DNA from: Thiobacillus denitrificans DSM 12475
GTDB taxonomy: Bacteria > Pseudomonadota > Gammaproteobacteria > Burkholderiales > Thiobacillaceae
DNA: 34,055 nt
Reading direction: 5' to 3'
Assembly: GCF_000376425.1 (NCBI RefSeq)
Contig: NZ_AQWL01000019.1
Location: 1 to 34,055 of the forward strand
Shown: in pieces, positions 7,265 through 14,772 of the stretch
How the letters are laid out: every line of letters starts with the position of its first letter
Position numbering within the stretch: position 1 is the stretch's first letter
Translations under genes and position numbers: made by a program
Notes under the pieces: generated by a model
Databases searched by the model: none
What the model saw: only the letters and a program-made list of their open reading frames with translations
What the model was told of the DNA's origin: nothing

Positions 7265-7834
7265 ATGAAGAAGCTTCTGGCCGCCAGCCTGTTCAGGCTG
7301 GCCGTTATGTCTGCCCATCTGACGAAAGCCGCCATGTTTGCACGTCTTCGATTGACTGCTGGATCGGGGGCGCCAGCAATCTTGACCGATATCTGCACAA
7401 CCGATCTGCTGCAGATTCTGGAACAGGAGGGCGTATTGGCTTACCAGGCTTCGCCTTCCAGCCTGCTGGCGAATATGGACGACATGAAGGTCTTTTTTCT
7501 GACCCCGAACGACCGGAAAGCCCTGCAGGCATACATTGGGTTCTGTTCCGATCAGTCCGAGGAACTGGAGAAATTGAACGCGTGGAACCGGACACACTGC
7601 TACTCGCGCGCCTATCTGGACGATGAAGGCGACGCCGTGCTGATGCTGGATCTCGACATGGAGGGCGGCGTCACCCGGGAGCGCATCGTCGATTTCATCA
7701 GAACAGTGTACGTATCGCTGCGCACCTTCGACGAATTCTTGCGCACGGGTGATTGGGACGTCCACGGCCAGGCTGATGGCGACGACTTGCCGGCCGTGAT
7801 CGGCACAGGAACAATGTCTATCTGGAAACATTAG
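7265..7834 (+). CDS. YbjN-domain protein
   Basis: A 189-aa protein whose residues about 55-165 match the YbjN fold (PF10722 type): the helix DRKALQAYIGFCSDQSEELE, then LNAWNRTHCYSRAYLDDEGD, the strand AVLMLDLDMEGG and the helix RERIVDFIRTVY. YbjN-like domains resemble type III secretion chaperones and are thought to bind proteins in stress signalling. The first 25 residues are hydrophobic and basic (MKKLLAASLFRLAVMS) and may be a signal or anchor. GTGGAGG lies 9 nt before the ATG. The STAND/WD40 gene starts 44 nt downstream, so both are probably co-transcribed and may work together. Confidence 0.82.
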   Translation: MKKLLAASLFRLAVMSAHLTKAAMFARLRLTAGSGAPAILTDICTTDLLQILEQEGVLAYQASPSSLLANMDDMKVFFLTPNDRKALQAYIGFCSDQSEELEKLNAWNRTHCYSRAYLDDEGDAVLMLDLDMEGGVTRERIVDFIRTVYVSLRTFDEFLRTGDWDVHGQADGDDLPAVIGTGTMSIWKH

Positions 7835-7878
7835 CGGACAACAAGGTCCAGCCCTGACGCGAGGGACGCACGATACTG

Positions 7879-10800
7879 ATGTCGATCTGGATATTACTGA
7901 CCGCAGGCGAACATGAAGCGCACGCAGTTCGTCTTGAAACCCGGGGGGTTTACGCCGCCCCACCGGGTGGTCAGGGGGTGGACGTCCATCTTGAGCCGAA
8001 GCGCACCGATATGCTGGCCCTGTCCGCGACGGACATGGCGAACCTGGCCTATCGCCTCATCGTCCGCGAGGGCATCAGCCGCTCACAGCTCTATCTACGC
8101 TATGCCCTGGAGAGCGGTTCGATCCAGGCCAAAGGCCGAAGCGCGGACTTGGCCTTCCTGCTGGCGCACCTAGTGAGCGTGCTGCAGGCGCTGGACCCTT
8201 CACGCCGCTTTCCCGCCTTTGCCGCCACTGGCAGGGTGGATGACGACGGCCAGGTGCTGTCAGTGGAGTCCGTCCCCGCCAAGGTAAGTGCCGCACGTGA
8301 CGCCCTGGCCGGCGATCCGGACAGCGTGATCCTGATACCGCGGGCGAACTGGAACGAGGCCGAATATGCACCGCAACAGTCCGGCCCCCGTGTTCAGCCG
8401 GTGGAGACCGTTTACGAAGCCTTGGAGTTTCTGGGCATCCACCTCACACGCAGCTGGCTGGGCTGCCCCTACCGCGGACTGGAGCACTTCGGCTTCGAGC
8501 ACCGCGCCGTGTTCTTCGGCCGTGATGACGAGGTGCAGGCCTGCCTGACACAGCTCAACCAGCGGGCCAGTGCTGGCCACCCCGGTCTGCTGGTCCTTGG
8601 CCCGAGTGGCAGCGGCAAAAGCTCTTTCCTGGAGGCGGGTGTGCTCGCCGGGCTGCTGGCACCCACCCTGGAGCAGGGGTACGCCTCCTCTGCCTTCGCA
8701 CGAGACTGCGCGCACAACCTCTGGCGCCCTGCGCAGGTGGGCGATGCCACGGAAGCGGCCCTTGTGCAAAGCCTGCTGCATGGCTGGTCAGGTGTTCTGC
8801 CCGGCCTTGACGCGGACAGGCTCAAGCATCTGGATCAGGTGGTGCCTTGCCTGTTGCGCCACATGACGAATGGTTCTTCCATGCTTTGGGTGATCGATCA
8901 GCTGGAGGAACTCTTCACCACCCACACCTACCCCCACGAACTGCTGGAACGATTTGGCGCGTTCCTGCTCGACCTGCAGCAGGCCGGAGTCTGGGTACTC
9001 GCCAGCCTGCGCGACGACTACCTGGCTGCCCTGATGCGTGTCGACAGCCTGCGGCAATGGCTGGCGACAGTGGGCGGCCCCTACTACCTCAAACCGCTGT
9101 CGGACGCGGCCGCGCTGAGCGCCGCGATCACGCGGCCGGCGGCGATGGCAGGTCTCGAATTCGAGACCAACGCACAAGGCTACAGCCTCGCCCAGCAGCT
9201 CCAGGAAGATGCTCTGGGCGCCGCCGACCCGCTGCCGCTGGTCGAATATTCGCTGCTGCAGCTCTATCAGGGGCGTGAGGGCAGGCTTCTCACCTGGGAA
9301 ACCTACGCTGCGATGGGGGGGCTGGTCGGGGCAATCGGACAGCGAGCGGAAGCGGTCTACACCAGCCTCCCCATGCAGCAGGCAGGTGAGCTAAACGACC
9401 AAGCCCAACTGCAAGCCACCTTGCGCCGCCTCCTGCGTGCCCTGGCGAACAGCGGCGATGGCAGGCGCGAACAGCTGACCGCGCGCGTGGTGCCAGTGAC
9501 CCGCTTCGACCATGACGCGGGCGCCAAGGACTTGATCGACGCTCTGGTCAGCGAGCGTTTTCTGGTGAGGTTCGAGGCAGAGCAGGGTCTGTGCCTGCGT
9601 GTCGCGCACGAAGCCTTCCTGTCGCAGTGGCCTACGGCGCGGGCGCTCATTGAACAGGACAAGAATGACCTGCAACGGCTGCAACGACTGGAAACGGCTT
9701 ATGACCGCTGGCTGCAGGCAGGCCAGACCCAGGACCTGCTGCTGCCGCCGGGATTGCCCCTCGGCGAGGCCGCCGAACTGCGCACCCGCTGGGGCGATGA
9801 CCTGGACGCGCCCCTGCATGGCTACATCGAGCGTTCAGCGCACAAGGCGCGACGGGGCACCCTCATCCGGAATGCGTTTATGGCCTTGCTGGCATTGCTG
9901 GTGGTGGTCGCCTCAGGCGGCTTCTGGTGGGCAGACAGGCAAACGCAGGCAGCGCAGCGGCAGGCCCTGATCTCGCAGCAGAAGAGCCTGGAGGCGAACA
10001 GAAAATCAGCCGAGTTGGCCCAGGCCAACCTCAATCTGGAAAGACAAACCGCCATCGCCAATGCCCAAACGAAATCCGCGCAGGATGCAACCCGACGCGC
10101 AACCGATGCACTGATCCGCTCGACGGTGCTTGCCCTGGTGGGGCAGGCACGATCCGACGCGCAAACTTACCCGAATCGTGGTGAAAACCTGATGCGTGTC
10201 CTGATTGCCCGCAAGATCTCGGAAAGTCCTGAGGTCCTGCATGCGCTGCAAACATTGGAAAGCCAGTCAAGAAACAACTGGATCAGCCTTCCATTGAGCG
10301 GGCACAGGCATTCGGTTACCAGCGTGGCCTTCAGCCCGGACGGCAAGCGCATGGTCTCGGGGAGCGACGACAGGACCCTGCGCCTGTGGGACACGCAGAC
10401 CGGCGAGCCCGTCGGTCTGCCATTGCGGGGGCATGCGCGTTCGGTCACCAGCGTCGCCTTTAGTCCGGATGGCAAGCGCGTCGTCTCGGGGAGCATGGAC
10501 AACACCCTGCGCCTGTGGGACGCCCAGACAGGCCGTCCCATTCATCAGCCCTTACGTGGGCACAAAGCTTATGTCAGTTGCGTCGCCTTCAGCCCGGATG
10601 GCAGGCAAATCGCCTCTGGGAGCTTCGATGAAACGCTGCGCCTTTGGGATGCACAGACCGGCCAGCCGATTGGTCAGCCGTTGCAGGGGCATAAGCAGTG
10701 GGTCAACGGCGTGGCCTTCAGTCCGGATGGCAAACATATCGCCTCGGCGAGCGAAGACGGCACCCTGCGCCTGTGGGATACGGCGACTGGCCAGCCGATC

Positions 10801-12216
10801 GGCAAGCCGATGAAAGGGCGTTCTGAATCCTTCACCAGTGTCGCCTTCAGTCCGGATGGCAGGCAGATCGTGACGGCCAGCGATGAGGCCACCCTGCGCC
10901 TGTGGGATGCGCTGACCGGCCGCCCTCTGGGCGAACCCTTGCAAGGCCACCGGCTAGCGGTCAGAAGTGTGGCCTTCAGCCCAGATGGCAAGCGCATCGC
11001 CTCCGGGGGCACGGACCGCACCCTGCGCCTGTGGGATGCGCAGACTGGCCGCCCCATCGGCCAGCCGCTGCTGGGACATGAGGATGACATCAAGGGTGTG
11101 GCCTTCAGCCCGGATGGCAAACGCATCGCCTCGGCGAGTTTTGACAACACCCTGCGTCTCTGGGACACGCAACCCGGCCGGCTCTCCGACCAGCCCTTGC
11201 GTGGCGAATGGCAACAGTCGGATCACCTTGCATTGAGCCCCGACGGCCGACGCATCGTCTCGACGGCACATTCGGAGACACTGCATTACGTACTGCAATT
11301 CTGGGATGCCCGGACCGGTCAGCCCGTCGGCCATTCGCTCCAAGGGCACAAAGACTGGATCAACCACGTCGCCATCAGCCCGGACGGCCGGCGTATCGCC
11401 ACGGCGAGCGACGACAAGACCCTGCGCCTGTGGGATGCCCATTCCGGCCGCCCCATCGGCCAACCGTTGACGGGGCATCAGGACGAAGTCACTACTGTCG
11501 CCTTCAGTCCGGATGGCCGGCGCATCGCCTCGGGGAGCGAAGACAAGACCCTGCGCCTCTGGGATGCCCATTCCGGCCGACCCATCGGCCAAGCGTTGAA
11601 GGGGCACCAGGACAAAGTCACCACTGTCGCCTTCAGTCCGGATGGCCGGCGCATCGTCTCGGCGAGCGAGGATGGCACTCTCTACCAATGGGATGCCCAG
11701 ACCGGCCGACAAATACTGCAAGTCGTGCGGGTGAATGAGACAGCCGTCCGCAGCATTGCCTTCAGCCCGGATGGCCGGCGCATCGTGGCTGGGAATGGTG
11801 ACCATACCCTCCGGCTATTGGACGCGCGGACCGGGCGGCCAATCGGACAGCCGCTGCGGGGGCATGAGGATGAGATCGCCAGTGTGGCCTTCAGTCCGGA
11901 TGGTCGGCATGTCACATCCGGGAGTTTCGACACGACGCTGCGGCTGTGGGATGCACAGACTGGCCGCCCCATCGGTCAGCCACTGCAGGGCCATAAAGAC
12001 TGGATCACCAGTGTCGCCTTCAGCCCGGATGGCAAGCAAGTGGTCTCCGGCAGCGATGACGAAACCATCCGACTGTGGCCCGTACTGGACGGCTGGATCG
12101 ATGCCCTCTGCGCCCGCCTAACCCGAAATCCCACCCAGGAGGAGTGGCGGATGTGGGTGGGCAGCGTCATCCCGTATAAACCGGTCTGTCCCAAGCTGCC
12201 TGTGCCGAAAAACTGA
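7879..12216 (+). CDS. Lon-like protease domain / nSTAND NTPase / TM / 14 x WD40 fusion protein
   Basis: A 1445-aa signalling protein. Residues about 1-160 resemble a Lon (S16) proteolytic domain: GRSADLAFLLAHL with Ser88, then FAATGRVDDDGQVLSVESVP, Lys135 and VILIPRAN, which line up with the Lon Ser-Lys dyad and the PK-N end. An nSTAND1-type NTPase follows: GRDDEV at 214-219, Walker A GPSGSGKSS at 241-249, Walker B LWVIDQLEELF at 336-346, and LASLRDDYLAAL at 374-385. One membrane helix lies at about 666-684 after a basic stretch, then a coiled coil to about 745. From 807 there are 14 WD40 repeats of about 43 aa, enough for two seven-bladed propellers. By family knowledge, STAND proteins assemble when a ligand binds the repeats and then switch on the N-terminal effector, here probably proteolysis. 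The gene is intact and probably co-transcribed with the YbjN-like gene. Confidence 0.88.
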   Translation: MSIWILLTAGEHEAHAVRLETRGVYAAPPGGQGVDVHLEPKRTDMLALSATDMANLAYRLIVREGISRSQLYLRYALESGSIQAKGRSADLAFLLAHLVSVLQALDPSRRFPAFAATGRVDDDGQVLSVESVPAKVSAARDALAGDPDSVILIPRANWNEAEYAPQQSGPRVQPVETVYEALEFLGIHLTRSWLGCPYRGLEHFGFEHRAVFFGRDDEVQACLTQLNQRASAGHPGLLVLGPSGSGKSSFLEAGVLAGLLAPTLEQGYASSAFARDCAHNLWRPAQVGDATEAALVQSLLHGWSGVLPGLDADRLKHLDQVVPCLLRHMTNGSSMLWVIDQLEELFTTHTYPHELLERFGAFLLDLQQAGVWVLASLRDDYLAALMRVDSLRQWLATVGGPYYLKPLSDAAALSAAITRPAAMAGLEFETNAQGYSLAQQLQEDALGAADPLPLVEYSLLQLYQGREGRLLTWETYAAMGGLVGAIGQRAEAVYTSLPMQQAGELNDQAQLQATLRRLLRALANSGDGRREQLTARVVPVTRFDHDAGAKDLIDALVSERFLVRFEAEQGLCLRVAHEAFLSQWPTARALIEQDKNDLQRLQRLETAYDRWLQAGQTQDLLLPPGLPLGEAAELRTRWGDDLDAPLHGYIERSAHKARRGTLIRNAFMALLALLVVVASGGFWWADRQTQAAQRQALISQQKSLEANRKSAELAQANLNLERQTAIANAQTKSAQDATRRATDALIRSTVLALVGQARSDAQTYPNRGENLMRVLIARKISESPEVLHALQTLESQSRNNWISLPLSGHRHSVTSVAFSPDGKRMVSGSDDRTLRLWDTQTGEPVGLPLRGHARSVTSVAFSPDGKRVVSGSMDNTLRLWDAQTGRPIHQPLRGHKAYVSCVAFSPDGRQIASGSFDETLRLWDAQTGQPIGQPLQGHKQWVNGVAFSPDGKHIASASEDGTLRLWDTATGQPIGKPMKGRSESFTSVAFSPDGRQIVTASDEATLRLWDALTGRPLGEPLQGHRLAVRSVAFSPDGKRIASGGTDRTLRLWDAQTGRPIGQPLLGHEDDIKGVAFSPDGKRIASASFDNTLRLWDTQPGRLSDQPLRGEWQQSDHLALSPDGRRIVSTAHSETLHYVLQFWDARTGQPVGHSLQGHKDWINHVAISPDGRRIATASDDKTLRLWDAHSGRPIGQPLTGHQDEVTTVAFSPDGRRIASGSEDKTLRLWDAHSGRPIGQALKGHQDKVTTVAFSPDGRRIVSASEDGTLYQWDAQTGRQILQVVRVNETAVRSIAFSPDGRRIVAGNGDHTLRLLDARTGRPIGQPLRGHEDEIASVAFSPDGRHVTSGSFDTTLRLWDAQTGRPIGQPLQGHKDWITSVAFSPDGKQVVSGSDDETIRLWPVLDGWIDALCARLTRNPTQEEWRMWVGSVIPYKPVCPKLPVPKN
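10297..12093 (+). repeat. Fourteen tandem 129-bp WD40-coding repeats
   Basis: The WD40 part repeats with a period of about 129 bp. Nearly every unit contains GTxGCCTTCAGxCCGGATGGC and CTGCGCCTGTGGGATGC-like blocks. Units 9-11 and 13-14 are especially alike. Unit 8 is divergent and slightly longer, and units 5 and 12 lack the GH dipeptide. Such DNA-level similarity implies recent duplication or gene conversion between units. Confidence 0.85.
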
Positions 12217-12418
12217 TCTATTTGCTGGCAGAGGCAGGAGTAAGGGGAAAGCGTCAGTCTTCGGCCAGGATTCCGCCCACGAGATATTAGAATTTCTGGC
12301 TGCCTAGCCCGGATTAGCGCCGCTTTTGAACTGAGTCATGACTAGCGGCGTGGACCATTGCAGCCGTGCGCCGCCTGCTCCGCCCAAAGCAATATGCACT
12401 GGTCGGAATACAGCAAGA

Positions 12419-12553
12419 TCACTGTCCGTCTCTAACCAACCTCACCGCATAGGAACTGCTGCGGAAGCGGTGGTCGAAACCATCGAAGCCTGAGAGAAAG
12501 CTAACCACGCCCCAGCCATTGGGGTCCAGGCTGGGCGTGCTGGTCCAGTAGTA
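12419..12553 (-). other. Candidate DGR variable region of the larger DUF1566 gene
   Basis: The last 45 codons from YYWTSTP to AVRLVRDGQ. The ends are nearly identical in protein to the paralogue's C-terminus. The middle differs at most positions, and most differing codons there end in C or T, as expected if a template had AAC/AAT codons. Two or three codons (CTG, GTG, TCA) break the pattern. Confidence 0.5.
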
Positions 12554-13153
12554 CTGCTCAATTTTCAAGTCCATACCCGGGAAAGCATCGGTATCGATCG
12601 TCGGCAAAGTCCTTGATGACCTTCGATCTTTGTCGATCAGGGTCATCAACTCGCGCTGGCTGGGCATGCGCCAACCATTCCCTCCTTGAGCTTGGGCTTC
12701 ATCGAACATAAATCGTTTCACAATACCAGCGCAGCCAATACCATCTTTCCACTCCTGACCCAGGCTGCAGCGCATCCAGGTCAGGTTGGTCGCGTTGTCA
12801 TATACCGTGTCGCCCTTGATCACATAGCGCGGATTTGTGGCCGTGCGCGCTTTGGGTTGCGGGGTGCTGGGCTTTGGCTCACGAGCAGTATGACAACCTT
12901 CAAGGTAAACTCCTTCGACAATGGAACGGCAATCCCTGTATTGCGGGACGCAGGTTGTGCGTACGTAACTATATTCGCGTAGCGCCACAAAATCTGCTTT
13001 ACATTCATCGTACTGCGAGCGACACACAGCAAGCTCACGTTCGGCGCCCTCAGGGTTGCAATACCCCTTGCTATAGGTCGCGGGACTCACAAGAACGCCA
13101 ATGATCAAAATTGATATTTTTTTCCAATCAGGCCACATTGAACCATCCCCCAT
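12419..13153 (-). CDS. Exported DUF1566 (Lcl-type, C-type-lectin-like) protein with DGR-like variable C-terminus
   Basis: A 244-aa protein. The hydrophobic N-terminal segment (WKKISILIIGVLVSPATYS) is a signal peptide or anchor. A Cys-rich region follows at about 30-85 (CNPEGAERELAVCRSQYDEC, CVPQYRDC). The rest is a DUF1566/Lcl domain: PRYVIKGDTVYDNATNLTWM, then GGNGWRMPSQRELMTLID, YYWTSTPS and the ending AVRLVRDGQ. The start at 13153 has GAGGG 5 nt upstream; an in-frame ATG at 13138 is possible. It is a paralogue of the gene at 13387-13872, which lacks the Cys-rich part. DUF1566 is a known target fold of diversity-generating retroelements. A role in ligand binding outside the cytoplasm is likely. 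Confidence 0.8.
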   Translation of the reverse strand: MGDGSMWPDWKKISILIIGVLVSPATYSKGYCNPEGAERELAVCRSQYDECKADFVALREYSYVRTTCVPQYRDCRSIVEGVYLEGCHTAREPKPSTPQPKARTATNPRYVIKGDTVYDNATNLTWMRCSLGQEWKDGIGCAGIVKRFMFDEAQAQGGNGWRMPSQRELMTLIDKDRRSSRTLPTIDTDAFPGMDLKIEQYYWTSTPSLDPNGWGVVSFLSGFDGFDHRFRSSSYAVRLVRDGQ

Positions 13154-13200
13154 TTTTCCCTCTGACAATTCAATCAAGAACACATTGAACAAACCGCCCC

Positions 13201-13349
13201 CACATTCAGGGCCTGTTCGCGCAGCTGCGGCCCCAAGGTGTACTTGTGATAGCGTGCGAATCGACGCAACCCCTGCTCCGTCCATAGCCCTGCGCGTCGC
13301 GCCACAGGGGTAGATGCGGCGGGCCCATCCGTCCCTTGCGCCCCGCCAT
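13201..13349 (-). pseudogene. avd: Remnant of a DGR Avd-like (four-helix bundle) gene
   Basis: On the same strand as, and just downstream of, the small DUF1566 gene. From the ATG at 13349 one frame reads LPLWRDAQ (13313-13290). After a 2-nt shift another frame reads LWTEQGLRRF, then ARYHKYTLGPQLREQALNV (13287-13201). Joined, these resemble the N-terminal half of the accessory variability determinant proteins of DGRs, which have LPxWRDA at the start and a FxRYHKYTLGxxLRxQA segment. The homology stops abruptly at 13201, so the C-terminal half, and any template repeat or reverse transcriptase behind it, is gone. The assignment is from memory of the family. Confidence 0.55.
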
Positions 13350-13356
13350 GCTCACC

Positions 13357-13370
13357 CCGCCTGACGGCGG
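13357..13370. other. GC-rich hairpin downstream of the DUF1566 variable region
   Basis: A perfect 5-bp stem CCGCC/GGCGG with a 4-nt loop (TGAC on the plus strand), 16 nt beyond the stop of the smaller DUF1566 gene. No T tract follows on either strand in the needed direction, so it is a poor terminator. Short GC-rich hairpins with 4-nt loops just after the variable region are a known DGR feature, although usually with stems of 7 bp or more. Confidence 0.35.
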
Positions 13371-13386
13371 AATAAAAAGTCAAAAA

Positions 13387-13509
13387 TCACTGTCCGCCTC
13401 TCACCAACCTGACCGCATTAGTATCGCTGCGGAGGCAGTTGCCGACGCGGCCGGCACTGAAACCGACGCACCAGGCATCGGAGGCGTTGGGCGTACTTGT
13501 CCAGTACCA
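13387..13509 (-). other. Candidate DGR variable region of the smaller DUF1566 gene
   Basis: The last 41 codons, WYWTSTPN to AVRLVRGGQ. Around fixed W, V, F, G and R codons, the variable positions (A, S, D, C, G, S, A, R, G, N, C, L, S, D, T, N) are all encoded by codons ending in C or T. This is what adenine mutagenesis of a template rich in AAC/AAT would give. Confidence 0.6.
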
Positions 13510-13872
13510 CAGCTCAGCGCCTTGTCTGGCCATGTCCGGGAAGGCATCCACGTCGATGGTCGGTCTCCGTTCCTGTTTCTTGCGCGCCTGATCGATCAGG
13601 GTCGCCAGCTCGTCCTTGCTCGGCACCCGCCAGCCGCCCCCGCCCTGTTTCTGCGCGTCTTCAAAGGTGAAGGTCTTCTGCACCCCAACGCAACCCATGC
13701 CTTCCTTCCAGCGCATGCCCACGCTGCACCGCTTCCAGGTGAGGTCGGTCTGCTTGTCGTACACCTCGTCGCTGCTGATCACGTAGCGCGGGTCGGCCGC
13801 CGCCGCAGGCAGCGCCAAACAGGCAATGAAACACAGCATGGCCATGCGCAAGACACCCTGAAATATCTTCAT
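13387..13872 (-). CDS. Exported DUF1566 (Lcl-type) protein with DGR-like variable C-terminus
   Basis: A 161-aa protein with a signal peptide (MLCFIACLALPAAAA in the first 25 residues) followed by a single DUF1566/Lcl domain: PRYVISSDEVYDKQTDLTWK, then FEDAQKQGGGGWRVPSKDEL, LWYWTSTPN and AVRLVRGGQ. GGGAGA lies 5 nt before the ATG. Its gene organisation (target gene, then Avd-like remnant on the same strand) is that of a DGR target. The C-terminal 40 residues are the presumed diversified ligand-binding face of a C-type-lectin fold. It is probably periplasmic or secreted. With no reverse transcriptase nearby it may now be fixed, or be served by an RT outside the window. Confidence 0.85.
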   Translation of the reverse strand: MKIFQGVLRMAMLCFIACLALPAAAADPRYVISSDEVYDKQTDLTWKRCSVGMRWKEGMGCVGVQKTFTFEDAQKQGGGGWRVPSKDELATLIDQARKKQERRPTIDVDAFPDMARQGAELWYWTSTPNASDAWCVGFSAGRVGNCLRSDTNAVRLVRGGQ

Positions 13873-13929
13873 GTTTTCTCCCTGATGCGCTTATTCACCG
13901 CAGCCCTGCGGCTGAAAGTATAAGTTAGA

Positions 13930-14772
13930 TCATTTGGCAATCTGGCTCAAGATCCGTGCGGCCCGATCATGGGGATCCGGATGGGAAGCCACCAGGCTGA
14001 AGCCGCGCGGGCCGCCATCCGCCAGCTTGCGCAGTGCGGTCACGGCAGCGTTCTGGTTGTACCCATGCCGTTTGAGCAGGGCCAGGCCATAGTCATCCGA
14101 CTCTTTCTCTTCGCTTTGGGAGAACTGGGCGTTGACAATGGTATTGACGAACCCGCCCATCTCGCTCGCCGCGAGACGGCCAGCCGAGTTGCTTTTGGCG
14201 GCAAGTGCCTTCCGCACAGAGGAACTCATCAACGCCATCCTGAGCTTGCTCTTTCTGTGCTGGTGGCGGACATGCCCGATTTCATGGCCGATGACAAACC
14301 GCAATTCGTCATCGGTCATGACATCCATCAGGCCGCTGTATACCCTGACGCTGCCATCGGCCATGGCGAACGCGTTTTTTTCCTTGTTCAGATACACCTT
14401 GTAGTTGATGTTCAGCCCATCCTCGTTCCGGTGCTTGGAGAAGATCCGGTCAAGACGGCGCGCATAGCTGCTGTTCGCTGAGGCAACCACGTTCTGGCGG
14501 TCCATTTTCGCGATGGCTCCCGCTGCCTCGCTTTCCAATTGATGGTCGGATATGAGGCCGGCCTGAAGCATTTCCATGTTGGCAGCGTTGCGCAGCGAGG
14601 CAGCCGCGCTGTATGCGCCGCCCGAAGATTGGGAAGCGCCTTTTGATGCAGCGGCAATGGTGGCGACGCCGACGATCACCCCGAGGGTTGACGCCAAATC
14701 GGGGCCACCCGAGGCGCAGCCTGTCAAAACTGACACCATGCAGACTACCAGGCCGTTTCGAATCGATTTCAT
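13930..14772 (-). CDS. M48-family metallopeptidase, lipoprotein
   Basis: A 280-aa zinc endopeptidase of the M48 (Ste24/HtpX/LoiP-like) family. Lipoprotein signal peptide with lipobox LTGC (Cys19), so it is membrane-anchored in the periplasm. The zinc site is HEIGH at 163-167 in DDELRFVIGHEIGHVRHQH. The third ligand is probably a Glu in EEKESDDYG (221-229). The C-terminal ASHPDPHDRAARI motif is also typical of the family. CAGGAG lies 7 nt before ATG. Relatives degrade misfolded outer-membrane proteins or process lipoproteins under envelope stress. It looks complete and starts its own transcript. Confidence 0.9.
   Translation of the reverse strand: MKSIRNGLVVCMVSVLTGCASGGPDLASTLGVIVGVATIAAASKGASQSSGGAYSAAASLRNAANMEMLQAGLISDHQLESEAAGAIAKMDRQNVVASANSSYARRLDRIFSKHRNEDGLNINYKVYLNKEKNAFAMADGSVRVYSGLMDVMTDDELRFVIGHEIGHVRHQHRKSKLRMALMSSSVRKALAAKSNSAGRLAASEMGGFVNTIVNAQFSQSEEKESDDYGLALLKRHGYNQNAAVTALRKLADGGPRGFSLVASHPDPHDRAARILSQIAK

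Noticed and set aside
7616-7736. A TGTACG-like half site as another copy of the repressor operator
   Set aside because: The sequence (GTGTACGTATCG) lies within the YbjN-like coding region and lacks the second half of the palindrome.
10167-12194. Many open frames on the minus strand across the WD40 region
   Set aside because: They repeat with the same 129-bp period as the WD40 units and are only the complement of that repeat.
12217-12418. A DGR template repeat downstream of the larger DUF1566 gene
   Set aside because: I looked for an AAC-rich copy of the variable region here and elsewhere in the window and saw none.
13174-13383. A separate small gene between the DUF1566 genes read in a single frame
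   Set aside because: The family-like residues are split between two frames, so it is better explained as a frameshifted Avd remnant than as an intact gene.
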